From contig JAVCDE010000011.1 of NCBI GenBank assembly GCA_030765185.1, positions 1 through 60,247 of the forward strand: a stretch of 60,247 nucleotides of DNA. Reading direction: 5' to 3'. The position numbers and the translations under genes were made by a program. The DNA is from Candidatus Aceula meridiana (GTDB lineage: Bacteria; Omnitrophota; Gorgyraeia; Zapsychrales; Aceulaceae). Below, piece after piece: positions 21,591-36,500 of the stretch; within the stretch, counting starts at the first letter, position 1; every line of letters begins with the position of its first letter. The notes beneath the pieces are model-generated. The model searched no databases. It was not told where the DNA came from and was given only the letters and a program-made list of their open reading frames with translations.

Positions 21591-24500
21591 ATGAGCAGAC
21601 TTAGTTCAACAATAGACATTATCAAAAACTCTTATAATAAGATTCAAAGTCTTATACTAAGAGTTCTTTTTTTTGTTTATCGTAAGTCTACTAAGGCCGA
21701 AGTTCAAGCCAACCCAGAGCTTGCTTTTGTTGAGGCTCAAGAGATTCAAACCGCTAAAGATCAAGAAGCTGCCCGCTTAGCAGAATATGGCCCGGCATTT
21801 CAAAGCCGAGTCAAAGACTGGATGCGTCTTGTTGCACTCACTATTTTAATCGTTTTTATCCCGGAACAAGTCAGCTGGGCGTTTAATTACAATCCATCTG
21901 TTTTGTGGAGTCGCAGAGGCGCTGATGGATATTTGTCCACTCAGGCACAAGGCACTAATTCTGTCGCAGAAAACATCCAGCATCTTTTAAAACAAATCGC
22001 TGAAAAAGAAAATCCTAGAGTCCAGGTTCCTTTGCCTAGCCCTGATGCAGAAACTCAGAGTAGTCAAAAAGCCATTTTAGTTAATTCTACTCTAACCTTC
22101 ACAAACGAATATATCCAGGATATTTTAGCTTGGCTTAGAAATCCTGAAACCCATCCGTTAAATTGTGGTGTTTATGCCTTAAGAGACCTATTAGCCATAC
22201 ATCAAATTGGCCTTGAAGTTGAGCAGGTTTCTGTGCTTACGCTTACGGTCGATATTTTAAGTAAGATTATTAAGCCTTCTGATGAAAAGCTTAAGACTTC
22301 GCTTTACGCTATTGAGAAAATTGCCACAGCCTATGGGCTTGACATGGCATCTTTTAGGGTGGATATCTCTGATCTTTCCAAGATTGAAGGGCCATTTATT
22401 GCGAATTTAAGGCCGGAACACTTTGTTTTTGTGGCAAGCGTAGATGAAGAAAATGTTGTTTTAAAGGATGTGGGTGAGACTGCGGTTGTTCCTTTAGAAG
22501 AATTTGCCAAGGATTTTACTGGGTTTGTTTTGGCGCCTAAGACTGATGCGGTAAGCGAAGCCGAAACAGTTTCAGATGAGAAAAAGGCATTTGTCTGGGG
22601 TTCACGTTGGCGTAACCAATTTGAAGACGGTCTGCCGGGAACAATAACTGGCAAGCAAGTCCTTATTAGTGCTGCTATCGACATTGCTTCAATGATTTTA
22701 TCTTTTGGAATGGCTGGGGGTTTAAAAGCCGGGGCGGATGTCGCGAAAATTATCGCTCAAGCCATACAAGCCTATATTCTTTCAAAATCTATCAGCGAGA
22801 TGACAAACGCTATCGGAAGAGGACAGGCTCTTAAGTGCATGGATAAAGGAGGTAGCGCAGAGGAATGTAAAGATGCTGGGGAAACTGCCCATATCATTGG
22901 CGTTGTTGTTTCGACGGCCTTGACACTTGCTATGGGCACAAGCGGTTTTAAGGAAACAGTTACAGAAGAAGTAGTTACAAAGGCTGGAGAAGAGGTCATA
23001 ACAGGCATTGTTGTAGATGAGCTTGGGGTACATGTTGTAAAAGAGGTGGCAACAGAGGCAATAACTACGACTACGACCGAGTTGGTAAAGATGGGAACGG
23101 CAGAATTTATCGGAGCAGTTGCCAAAAACTTGTTAGTAGGCGCTGGAGTTGGTTATGCTAAGGCTGTTGTTCAGATGAAAATTTATAAATATTTAGATGA
23201 AGAGCTTAAGATGGACGACAGCGTCTTGCGCGATGCTATTATTGCTACGGCTGTTTCTTTAGCCGGATCTTTGACAACTGTTGTTGTCGCAAGTGGGGCA
23301 GAGCTTATGCTTAAAGTAGCCGGATTCGCCAAGGTAGACATTGATGGCGGTTTTGGCCTTCAAGATGACACTGGAAAAACGCTATTCGGTGAATTTTTTG
23401 CAAAAGTAGGAGACACATTAAGCAACGAGTGGAAAACGCAAAGAGGCCAAATCGTTGGTATTGCTCTTGGATCTCTTGGTGAATATCTTGCAGAAAAATA
23501 CGAATGGTTTGGCGGCGGTGATGCCAGCAAAACATTTTTTGTGCAAGCCTTAACGGAGCTCGGAAATGCGACAGGACAGGTTGTTTTTGAGGAAATGCTC
23601 TCGCCTAATAGACAAAGACGTTATTTTAAAGATGAGAATGGGAATTTGGTTAGATGGAAGGATGTCAAAAAAGATAGAAAAGAAGAGCTTCGAGCCAACA
23701 ACTCAAAAGATTGGCGAAAGAAATATCACGATGAGAGGAAAAGCGCGCAGTGGTTGGTCCTTGGTCCAGATGCCTTTACGACAAAAGACATAGACACTCT
23801 TCGCGACGCGTATAAAAAAGAACGTCAAGAGATTTTGGACAACAAGAAGCTTTCAAAAGAACAGCAAGAAATAGACCTTCAGGTCTTGGATAAAAAATAT
23901 GAAATGAAAATAGACAAGCTTTACGTAAAGTATGAAACAGCCCGTCAAAAGATTTTGAACGAAAAGGGGCTTTCAAAAACGCAAAAAGAAGAAAAGCTTA
24001 AGGCTTTGGAAGAAAAGAACGGAGTAAAGCTGGTCTTCATGCTCGACGACTCTGGAGATCCTATGGATTTTCAAAGCCCAGGGCACAAATTGGTTGGCAC
24101 CCTTGCAAGGGGAAGCATAAACGCAGCTCTTGCTTTTAAGTTTGATAAGATTGCGATGAAAAGACGAAAACAAGGCAAAGAAACAGGTTCTGGATTTTAT
24201 GCCTTAGCTACTTTAACGACAGCGGCTGCTGCGGGTCTTTCCGCCGCAGCATGGGAAGCCATTAATATTAAAGGAAGCAGGGCGCTAGCTAAAGAAGAAT
24301 TATCTGAAGAAATTGCTGAAGCGGCAGAAGCACAAGGCATTCAACTCACTAAATCAGCCTTACGAAAAGCAACACGTCAAGCCTGGAAGGGCGAAGATGT
24401 TGAGATTCCCGCTCTTTCTAATGAGATCAAGCAACTTAGAGAAGAATGGGAAGCTGCGATAGTTTCAAAAGATTTTGTCACCGCTCTAGCACTTGCTGAA

Positions 24501-27500
24501 GAGATTACCGAAAAAGAAGCCAGTCTTGATAATTTTAAGCATAGCGATGTTAGCGTTTTCGAGATCAAGCAACTTAGAGAAGAGTGGGAAGCTGCGATAG
24601 TTTTAAAAGATTTTGGAACCGCGCTAGCGCTTGCTGAAGAGATTACCGAAAAAGAAATTGGTCTCAACGTAAATACAAAGGCAGAGTTTAAGCTTGATAA
24701 AAAAGCTACAAAACAAATTGAGAAAGGGTTGCGCCAGGGCTATCGCCAAGGCAAAAAAGGCTTGCGGGAAGGTCTAAAGGCTAAAGGGTTAAAAGGTAAA
24801 AGATTTAAAAATGCCTTCACCGATCAAAAAGCAACTCTTCTCGATAAGTTAAATATTGTTGCAGGAGCAAAAGGTGAAGATAAGGGTGTTAATGTATCTA
24901 CGGCATCGCAGGATAGGAAACTTGCCCGTCTGCATTCCTTTCAGCTGAAGACATCTAGGGCAGAAGCCAAGAAGAATTTAGAAAAAGAAATAATTGATGA
25001 TGCAAAAGCAAGAAGCAGAGAACTGACCGGCAGAGATCTGAGGAAGGCCGTTAATAAAGGTTGGGAAACCGAGGGGACTCTTGATAGGAAAGGCGACGAA
25101 ATTAATAATTGGAACGCTCAGGGCGAAGCATATTTTAATGCAAAAGAAAAAGATCTCGCTGCCCTTAAGGCCTCAATTCCTAAAACCAACGCGGGAATAG
25201 CGTTAAGCATCGTAGGCGACGCAAAAAAAATCACGTTGCTACGTTTAAAAGATTTTGCAGACGACTATCTTTATTTCGGTGGCATAGGTTCCAACACAGG
25301 AATGACCTTACAGGATGAACAAAACCGAGAGGCCCAAGGCAAAACGAATTATTACAAAGAAGGAGTTCAAGGCTTTAATAACCGTATCGATATTATCATG
25401 AGCTTGAGCGGATTAACCCTCGATTGGGCTGTTGAGTTTGATAAGGGCATGGAAAAAGCCTTAGCAAAAAATGCTGCAAAAGTAGATGATCCGACGACAC
25501 CGTCTATTGACGAAGGCCCAGAGTCAGAAGAAAAAGTTATTAGCGACTACATGTTTCACGGGCTTATCAATGTTACTCCTCTTAGCGCCACTATTGCTTA
25601 TCAGACACAGAAACTTCGTAAGGCAGTTTCGCAAAACATTCTTTCGACTTTAGAATATGCCAAAGGCCCTCTTGACCTAAGCTTGTTTGGCTTAGGCGAC
25701 CGTTCTATTGAAAATATTTTGCTTACGCCGAAAGATAGGTTTAATGTCAGGGCAGATTCATTTTCTTCGTGGGATAGAATTATTAGGCGCAAAGACGAAG
25801 ATGGCAATAGAGTAAAAATTGCTTATGGAACTAGCGACATCTTGAGCAACGGCCGGGGAACCATTGACTATAAAAAAGTTACTCAAAAAGATAAAGCAAC
25901 TAAAGAGAAAACACAAAAAGGATGGGTTAATTTTAATATTGAAGACGTTGTTCTGCCAAACATTTCGCAGGCACACCAGCTTATCAAAGGTGGCGAAGAG
26001 CTTGCTCTGTTTGGCGAGGATAACAAAAGCATTGCCTATTCTGATTCTATTTCTGATGCATTTAAAAATAGGCGAAAAATAAAATATAAAATAATTTATA
26101 AAGATATAACAGCTCTCAAAATAAAAACAGACGTGATGGGCTTTAAAGGAAAAGGGTGGGGAGGAGCGAGCTTAAAAGGAGAGCCCGAAGAGAGCAGAAT
26201 AGTAGCCAAAGGATATACGAAAGTCGTCATTAACAATCCAGCTGGTAAAAAGGCCCGCGCTATTGCCAGTCCGAGACGGATGGATGACAAAGTTGAATTT
26301 TCCATTCTTAATTCCGACTGGGCCGGACAGTTTGTAAATATTAGCGGACACATTTCTTTTTCTGATAAAAAATCGCGTAAAGGCATTTTAGGAAAATTAG
26401 GCCTGAAAAAGAGAGTCGATAATGGCATCGATAGCGATTTGTTTATGAAAGCCAGCGGAAGCTGGGGATATTTGAATACAGTTGAAAAAGATATTTATTT
26501 GACGAAAGACGTCCCTTTAGCTCGTTTAAAAGCATTAACGCCGGATGGATGGATAGGGACTGGCGGTCTTAGCAACGACCCTCTAGAGATTATCCATCAA
26601 GAAGAAACAACCAAAGTAACAGTTAAAGATTCTGAACAAGTGGGATATGACGCCAAAGAAGGCTACGCCTCGATTAACACAAGAATTTATAATGACAAAA
26701 ATCAAGGCACTATTAAGGCTGATACTTTAGATGCGCAGGGCAAGAAAGGTTGGGTAGAGACCGGAGAGCATAAGATAAAAAAGAGATATGTAAACAATAG
26801 TTTAAAAGCAAAGATGAAAGGATTAGGATCAGGCTTTGATCTGATGGGCAATCTTAAGGGAAAGCTGTGGGGAGGAATAGATAGTCTTTCAGAAGCATAC
26901 CCTCTAACACCAATATCACCGCGTAAAGCATTTTCAGAAGAAGATTTTCAAGAGGTCCAAGAAGTAGTTAAAGATACAGCAAAAGAGTACGATAATCTTT
27001 TAACCGAAGAAATTGAAAACCCTTTTGTTGCAAGAACAACAAAATCAGGAAAAAATGCTGTTTATTATTTTGAAGGAGATAACGCCAGGAGTACATTAAC
27101 CGGTATTACCAAAGGTGAGTTAAAAAAAGAAATAGCAGACAATCTTATACACCGCGACGGTAAAACAGAACGAGGCTATACATTTAGGCTTCAAAACGCC
27201 CTTAATGCCATTGATCAGCTCGAAGAAGTTGGTGATGGACTGCGAAGCACATATTCTCTGAAGGACGCCCTTGTGAAGTCGGGCTTAAATGGTGTTGATA
27301 TCGTCGCCCAAGAAGGCCTTGCTTTTGTTTTTTCTCCGTTTTTAGACCAAAAAATAGAAAAACATCAAGCCGAAGAAGGCAAAGTCATTACTGCCGTTGA
27401 TGAGGATAAAATCATTTCACCTTCTGAAGATAAATATGTTTCTGATCAAAAAGAATTTGAACAGATTGATGAACTTCAAATGAATACTGACGAAAAGAAC

Positions 27501-30500
27501 GAGATTAATTGGATTACAAATATAAAAACGGGGTCTGACATCAATCTTGCCCAGGGTGAGATTGGGTTAGGGTTGACAGATATTTATTTTCAGGGTGAAA
27601 ATCCTGATGACCCCGAAGACTACTCTTTTGGCAAAACAAATTATCAGCCTACTTTTAGTAACGTTGTCTGGCTTAACAAAACGCTTTTTGAAACAGATAA
27701 AAAAGGAAAAATTAATCCTTATACCGGCATTCATTTCAGCAGTAATTTTTGGATTGGTGATTTTGATCATGCCTCTGGCGCTATTACGTTTGGCGAAAAT
27801 GGCCAGATTGTTGATGAGGAGAGCACATATGCCAAGGTATCTATGGGGAGGAACAAGAAATGGAGAATTAGTGCCCAAGCAGATGCCGCGGGCTTATCTG
27901 CCTATGGAGAGATTGAAAGATATAAGATTGCTGAATTGGTCAATCCAAATGCGGAAGATCCCGCGAAGCGATATGAAATTCATCTTCCTTCTCTTGAGAT
28001 GGAAGGGGTGACCGGCCGCCAAGAGGTTCTAGCTGAAGGAAAGCAAGTCACAACAGAAGAATTTGACGTTGAAAAGGCAGTTGTGACAAAAGATAAAGGC
28101 GCTCAACAAATGCTCGGCTTTAGGGTAACAACTCGCGATGGAGGCTCTATTTATGTTCCAGCGACTAAAGAAGGCGGAACCGGGGATGATTCAGGAGATT
28201 TTGATCCTGTTGAGAATTCGGTTGTTTTAAATCACGAAGGAATTGTAGATGGAAAAGGAACCAAAAATGGCCATCGGTGGAAATTAAACAAGGCTTCCGG
28301 AAATACCTATTTTGTTTTTACGCAGGGATTTAAATTTGACGAAGAAGGCAACCTTCAGAATGAAGGGGCTGTTGATGTAAGTTCTATTGCTTTAAAACAA
28401 GGAAAATGGCACAACGTTGACGCAACAACCATTAGCAAAAAAAAGATTAAAGACAGCAAAGGTAATCTGGTTGATCGAACGGTTGTGCATGTTGACAAAA
28501 CCCCTCATCTTATTGCTTACAGCTGGGGGGAAGAAGGTGGCCTTATAAATGAATCTTATATTGGACGAGACAGCAAGAAAGGAAACAAAAATTTTGTTTC
28601 TATCCCCGAAGGTAATGCGTTTATGCTTAAAGGCCTATTTTCGTCAACAGAACAATTAAGTGATTTTGTTTTGGCTTCAGAGGACTTTGAGGTTAAAGAT
28701 GAAGATGGCAATGTTGTTGGTGTTGAACTTTTAAAAACCCCGGGTGCGTTACGATATGGTAATAGTGAAACATGGACATATATGGAACAGAATAACGCGG
28801 GAGAATTCGTTATCCCTACGCAACAACTCGTCCTTTTAGGAGATAATATCCAGTTTAAGACTAAAGAATACGAGCGTACCATAGCGTATATGAGCTTTAA
28901 AGATTTTCTTGGAAACGAGAGCGAGGTTTTCGAAAATGGAAGCCTTGTTTCCGACATTGTTGTCTATGGGCAGTCTTTTAAAAAGGGAGTATCAAGGGAA
29001 GATGTTAAAAAAGCCCTTCCTTCTTTTGACGACAAAGGCCGTCTTACTGAAGATTTTGCGGCCTATGGCCATAATTATAAAAAAGGAGCTTTAAAGCAAG
29101 ACGTAGAAAAAGGCTTCCCTGGAAAAATAGTTTCAAGGCAGGATATAGAGCTACAAGAAAGCGAAGAAGGAGATGTCCTTGCAGCTGATGCAGACCAGGA
29201 ACAAGACAAAGTCGCTATTTTAAGTGATGAGATTAAGAAATCTTCGAAAAAAGCAAAATATCAGGATACTTTTGAAGATGGACAAATTGTTTATGGTGTT
29301 GAAGGGATGTCTTTTATCCCGTCGGGAATCCAGCATACTGTTTCTTCAGCGGGTGAAAAGAAAGAGCTAACCTCTGCTTCTAAGGTTCATGTTCGTCAGG
29401 ATTTTTACACCGATGGCATTGTCCACACTTCTGAGGCCGCAGACAAAGACAACACGATTAATTCTGTAGAAGGGTTTGCAGCAACTGTTCCGGCTACTGT
29501 TACTTTAGGGGCGGATGGCGTAACTGTTTCCTCACATGCTGAGGCGGTTGGTATGGGCTATGAGTTTGATAGCGTTATGGGTCAAGAGGACCGAATCGGT
29601 GATTTTGCTGAGACCGTAGTTCTTGCCCTACGTGATGGCCAACCTGCGGAGCAAAGCGAAGAGGATGTTGACAAGGCCTTGGAAGACGATGCTTCTGTTC
29701 CTCATCTTCAAGATAGCCCCTTTTTCTCTAACGAACTTTATTCGGCTTCCGATAGAACAGCTTCTTATTCCGGAGGTTTTAATAGAAATGCTCCTAAGCC
29801 TGACATTGTTTTTCCTGTTGCTTCAACTGGGTCCCCGCTATACAAAACTTGGGAAGGAAATATAGACATTAGTCCGGATACCGCGATTCTTTCTTCTTTG
29901 TCTAAAAATGAGGACGGAATTGTTACAAAAACATTTATTGGTGCCATGGGAGATCCTGACACAGCCAATCCTTCTATTGCGTACAGAGCTGATGGACAGG
30001 TTGAAGGGGCTATCAGCCTTCAGGAGCAAACAACAACAAATGATGACGGGTGGTTTACTGTTGAGGAGAATGGCGTTGAAGTTAAACAAAGAGTCATTCC
30101 GATGGTAATGACTCAAAAGAAAGAAGAAGGAAAATGGGAGTGGAAACGGGATACAAGCCGAAGATGGCATTTTAACGGAGGATATGTTAAAGAAAATTAT
30201 AAAGGTGCTAAGAAGCTCTCTGAAACTTCTCTTCAGCCGCGATGGAAGTCCATAAGCGCAAGTGAGTTAGGTCAATTTTTTGATTCAGAAGGTAATCTCA
30301 CTAACGATATCAGCATTTATGGCGTTGATTATAAAAAAGGAATGTCAATAGAAGAATTTGATGATATTTCTGCGAAAGAAATTGCTACTTTAAAAAAGAC
30401 AGGTTTTGATTTTAGCGCGAATCCTAACACGTTTCTTGTGTCAGTCATGACAAAAATTAATGATCTTCCTATATCTGCTGATATTACTTTTCAGGACGAT

Positions 30501-33500
30501 ACGTATAATCTTGGCATGGCTCGTCCGGGGATCCGAGAAAAAATAGAGCCTACAACCCTGAATATTCTTGACATGATGTTTGGTCGTGATGGCATATTAG
30601 ATGAAGATGTCAACATTTATGGCATTAGGTATAAAAAAGGAATGTCGGAAGGTGACCTTATTGAAGCCCTTTCAAAGGACCTTAAACAATCTTTTTCTCC
30701 AGATTCGCAGAATTCGCAAGGGGCAGAAGAGACGATGTCATTTCAAAGAGCTTCTGATGTCATCCGTGCTAGGGTTAGCAATGAGGGATGGAACGAACGA
30801 TTTCAAGGAGATCCTCAGGTTGTGTATGTAGTTAAGAAAAAAGAGTTATCTCGAGACGATGTTAGGGAAGCTATCTATGGGTACAGAGTTGAAGGGAAAG
30901 ATTTTAAAAAGTATGGAGAACTTATGCGTAAGTTTATCACGCCTGATCCTAAGGAGGTAGCCGATGAGTCCAATCAGGTAGGAGATAATGGCCAAGCAGC
31001 GCTGCCGAGCGTTTATAATTATATAGGGAACAATACCATTTTAGCCAAAGCCGGGATTTCTTCTGATAAAGGGAAGTTTTTCTTTTCTCCTACTGTTGAT
31101 TATTTGGATAAATCTGCTGAAATGAGAAATATGCATGGAACAGAGATGTTCGTGCATGAAGGCAAGAGCCTAAGGCTTGTTACTCCAAAAATGGAACGTT
31201 TGAATTCGAAGCCGAAAATAGGATTCTTTAAGAAGTTAGGAGATGGCGCTGATGCTGCAGAACATAGAGCTTATGCACTTGGCTTCCTTTCACTCACTGG
31301 AGGAACCTGGGTTCTTAGGCAATTTAGCGGAGGCTTGAATTTTGCTACAGGCGGAAGGATTAAGGCACTTCAGGATGCAGATAGCTTTTTGATACGACTG
31401 ATAAACCATTCTTGGAGCCAAACAAAATATCAGGATGTTGTTGCCGATAATTTTTCTTCGTCTGAGGCGGTGGGCATTGGATTCAGAAGAAGCGCTAGCG
31501 AAGAAAGACGAATAATGATGGATCAGGAGAAATTATTTGTTGAGAACACTTTTGGCACAAGTGATATTGCTAAATGGATGTATTTTTCTAATTTTGCTGA
31601 ACAGAAAGTTGACTTTCTTCAGGGAGCCAAGCCATTTTACCTGGAAGTTCAAAAAGGTAAAAACTTACGTAAAGCAGGGCAAACAGGCCAAGGGGTTTTT
31701 TGGACAGGTGTTGGCGTAGCTGGAGAGCTTGGGCAGTTTGCCCTTGAGATGACTCTCGGAAGCCGCCTGATCAAGGGCGTCGTATCTGGTGGAAAAGTGT
31801 TATTTGGTGGGGCAAAAGTTTTGAATTCTCCTGCAGCTATAAGATCTATTTCTTTTGCAAAAAACTTGCTTGGCAAGGGAGGAAAGGCTTCAAGATTACA
31901 AAATGCCATTTTTGAAAAGATTGGATCATTGGTCACTAAAAAAGTGGCATATCAAGCTGTAGCAGGAGAACTCCTTACCTATGGCGTAATCGGCGCAGGC
32001 GTTAACCCTGCTTTGAATCCGAAAAACGGCGGTTATAGCAATTGGAAGAATTATGCAACTGGTTTTGGCATGGGCGTAGCTGCGCCTTTAGTGTTGAGAG
32101 GGGCTGGCGCAGTTTTCAAAGGCGCTAACCGGCTGATGAGCGGAGAATTGATAGGCAATAAAGCTTATCAACAGCTCGCTCGGTTTGTCGTTAAGAATGG
32201 GTTGAAAAATAATCAATTGGCTAGATTTGCACTCGGGGCAGCAAAAGAGGGAGCAAAACTTGGTTTGCGAGTTAGTGGGCGCAATTTTTATCTTGCGACA
32301 TCCACCGTTGCATCTTGGGCTACCGATGGTGCTAATGGGGCAAAAGCAGAAAAAGACACGACCATGTGGGATGCCTTTAAAGGTATTTATAAAACAGGAG
32401 GCCGTGAGATTTTATCTGGAGCTGGGAAGTTTGGAAATTGGGTTGGGATTGAGAATTCCATAGAAAAGAATATTGGGCTCAATCGTCAGAGGGAAAGAGG
32501 ATTATTTGATCACACTATTACGGGAATGGCGGGAACTAATTTTGCGCCTCTTGCTTTCTTCTCGTCTTTTGCTCTTCAAGCATTGGATAGTTATCTGACT
32601 GTACGCTCTGGGGCTATTATAGTTAGCGCGTTCGGCAATCCTATGGAAACTCTACGCGCTGCTCTTGAGCTTCCAGGCATTGTTACGGATAGAGCTAAAG
32701 ATGCTATTAATGGACCTCCTGAAAAAGCCGGATGGGCTCAGTTTGGACGTATTGCTGGTTCGCTTTATGGGTTCTCAAAAGGTGCTAAGGGCCTTGGCGA
32801 AGCAAGCATGAATCATAAGGGATTGCTGAATCCAAAAACTCAGCCTCTCAAGCAGGCTATGCAGCGTGTGCGCGACAAAGGCGTGTGGCACAAGAATACA
32901 AGAACATCAAAGTGGGGAGCAAAAAATACCGTAAGCCTTAAGTTTAAAAAAGGAAAGCTATTGGAGACTTTTGGTTACCGTCGTGCGCTTTTTACTGTGG
33001 AAACTATGAACATGGCGAGTAATTTTCAACTTATCAATACAGCCTTTAGCCTTTTGTATCCAACATTGCAGGCAGGAGGGGGAACGGGCGGAAGATTTGA
33101 TGCTATTCAGTCTTCGGCGTCTCAAATTGCCTATACTCCTGAGGAAATTGCCCGCTCAACTATCGGTATCGCTGTCACCTGGACAGCTTTGAGCGGCGGT
33201 CTAAAAAGCGTTAATCGACGCATAAATAACTATGTAACAAAGGGTAGCGCTCCGGAATGGATGAAGAAAGCAAACAATTATGCTATTGGGAACTATCGCA
33301 CAGTATCTAAAATTACAGGAAAAAATTATAGAATTACTGGAAAAGCCATAACGCCTACAGTTAAATTAGGTTTAGGAGCTGGCATGTACATTCTTGGTAC
33401 GGACACTGAAATTTTTGGTTGGAAAAGCGGTTTAAATTTAAAAGGAACACTGGGCGGCAATCTTATGGCCAACGCAGGGCTTTTAATTGCCGGCACGGGC

Positions 33501-36500
33501 GTTAAAGCAGGATTGAAAAATTTTAGAGGTTCTCAGTTTGCAAAAGGTGTGACAGAGAAATTAAGGCCACAAAAGATGGATGGCGTCTGGCGTATAGGAG
33601 GGAAATTTGACAAAGCAACTAAAACTTTTAAAGGCGGAATAAAGGCCCGATGGATCAGCAACGGTATTACAGAGGCAACTGCGACTACTTTTAAGGAAAA
33701 ATTCAATAAATTCTTTACTCCTGATATTAGCCCTGCAACCCAAGGCGGAGCTCCTCTGGTTAAAATGAAAATAAAATATAATGCTGGACTTTATGCGGTT
33801 GGAGCCGGTGCCGGTGTTTTAACAGGATATATTAGAAATAAAGATAATGAGAATTTTAACAAATGGGATCTCGCGATGTGGGCTCTAGGTGGTATGGTAG
33901 CTACAAAAGCTGTAAAGAAAGCTCCTCAGATTGTTTCTGGTTTAGCTGATGTGGCTGCCACAGGTGCGATTGTTTATGGAACCAAAAAAGCAATTGTTGA
34001 TCCAATGCTTGCTGGCTTTGAGAACTGGATGGGTCATCGTGAGAGAGACAAAGATGTTAAAATCTCAACATATGTTGAAGCCTCAACACCTCATCTTTTT
34101 GACTTGTATGATGTTTTAGATAGCAAAGGACACAAAATTGATGAAGTGAAATCTACTAAAGATCTTAGTAGTCTTGTAGAAAATGGCAAGCTTACTAAAG
34201 CGATCTATATCAATGGAAAAGAATATGCCGCAGGAACTAAAGTTAACGAGTCCATGGCAGCAGCCGCATCAAAACACGAAGCGCTTTATAAAACAGGCAA
34301 GAATGTTCAAACAAATGATTGGGCTTCTGCGCTTGCTCTAGGGGTTTTCTTCCAAGGAGGCCAGAAATTCTTTAAAACACGAAATGATTTATTACGCAAG
34401 GGAAGAGCATATGAACAAGTCGGCAAGGGAGCTATAGGTGGCGCAAAGGAAGCTCTTAAGACAGAAGCCGTTAAAAGATTTGGAAAGCTTTTAAAGCGCG
34501 CAGAGCATCATTCCGGAAGATACAATGCTTATGTTGCTGCCGGCGGCGCAGGAGCATATGCTGCATCCTTTTTTGTCGGCGATGATACAGAAGTCGTAAA
34601 AGGCGTAAGGCTTAAACCGGTTATGCAGGCTGTAGGAGCTACGCTTTTTGCAACAGGTGTAGCTGGTTTAGCAGCTAGAGGTTTAGCCTCTCGCAAGGGT
34701 GTTAGTCTGGGAAGCAAGAAGTCTCTTTTGAAATTCTCACAGTTTACTGCTAAAGCAGGATCAGCGGCAAGCCGGTTTTTAGGAAAAGATTTAATCTTTG
34801 ACAGTGCTGTTAACATGGCTATGGTCATTGCCCCATTGCATGGCGTTATAACCGTATCCTCTTATTTTGGAAAAGAAATTATGTCGAAATCTGCTTCTTC
34901 TGGCATTGAAAAAACAATTTGGGATAGCACCGTTGGCGCATTCTATACCACAGAAAATGATGCTTTGGCCCAGAATATTGACGCCTATAAGCAAGGCGGA
35001 GCTGCTAAAGACATGATGCGTTCAACTGTCTCAGAATATAGTGACTTAAATAATTATAAGGGGATGCAGCGTGCTTTAAAATACGTAGAGCGTTCTCTTT
35101 TTGTTGGACTCGGCGCTGGCGAAGATGGCACAACAAAGATTAAATCTATTTCTGATCTTGTTGATGCTGTAAGAGAGAGAAGGGCAGGCCGTCTTAAAGC
35201 TTCGGGTAGCCAAGGAACAAGCCGAGAAAAGATTGGTGACTTTGTTAATATTCTTTTGACAGATGTTCTTAGCGACACTAATAAATCTTTCGCTGTTAGC
35301 CTTAACCTTTTAAGTCCTCTAGCTCAAGGTGTTCTTCCTGAAATTAGAGTAGTAAACTTTGGGCATCATTTTAAAGCAACAGCTGAGGCTTTCGAATCTT
35401 TATCTCCTAGCGCTTTAAAGCAAGCCGCTAAATCAAAGCATACTAATTTTCATAGCTGGTTTAGAAATACAGTCAGAAATAAAATTTCGATGGCTGTTAA
35501 CGGTACTCGTGAAGAAGTTTTCGATGAAAACATTACAGGGGCCGCTATCAGCCTTTTGCCATTAGGTGCTCAAACCCAAGAAGTTCTTCAAGAAATTGTT
35601 AACAACGGCCCGGGCTTTAACATGAATAAGTATCAGAGTGGCAAGGGCCTTATTGATGCTTTGCGCATTAATAATGGATGCATTCTTGAGATTAGAGCAG
35701 CCAAAGGTCAATCATTTAGCGACAAGCAGCAAGATCAGATTGCTACATTGGAAGGTAAAAGTTACAAGGATCTCGTTAGTGATGTGAAGAGTCTTGATAT
35801 TTTGAATGAATTAAAACAAAAAACAGAAATTGTTATTGGCTTTTCACGCTCAGGAGAAGTTCCTGTTTTTCAAGCAGCTCCAGCGGGGGTTCCTGCCTTC
35901 GCTTCTGTATCTAATCACGACGTCGAAGTTGTTTACGAGGTTGGCAACAAAGAAGAATGGGGCGAAGATTTAAATGTTGAAAGAATAAGCGCTTCTGTAG
36001 AGAATCAATTTGAAAAGAAAGGTTATTCACAGAAACAAAAACAAGAAGTTGCTTACCGTGCTTTAAGAATAGGAAATTTGTCTAAAAATAGACGAAAGGC
36101 TTTTGAAAATATTTTAATTAATACTCTTGATGTCAATAGTGGTGCCGATATGAAGATTGCTGCCCTTGTAGGGGTGAGCGGTCACGATAGAGTTAAGCTG
36201 TCGCCGAAAATCGAGGTTAACGGTAAGATGATAGAGATAGCAATCTCCGTTAGCATGGAAGCTATCCTTAACCGTCGTGCTGTTGATAAGCAATTCGACG
36301 ATGCTGTTCGCAGCGCTCAAAAAGAATTAGGCCTCTATAGTCAAACATTTTCTATGAAGCCAGGAGAAGAGATTAGAAGCCAAAGCGGCTTGTTATCATT
36401 TAAGCTAGATCGAAATATAGAAAAAGCACAAGAAAAGAAAGGCGAGGTTGATCGTTCTCAAAAAACACAAGAGATGTTCCCTGCGTATTATACCGCCTCT

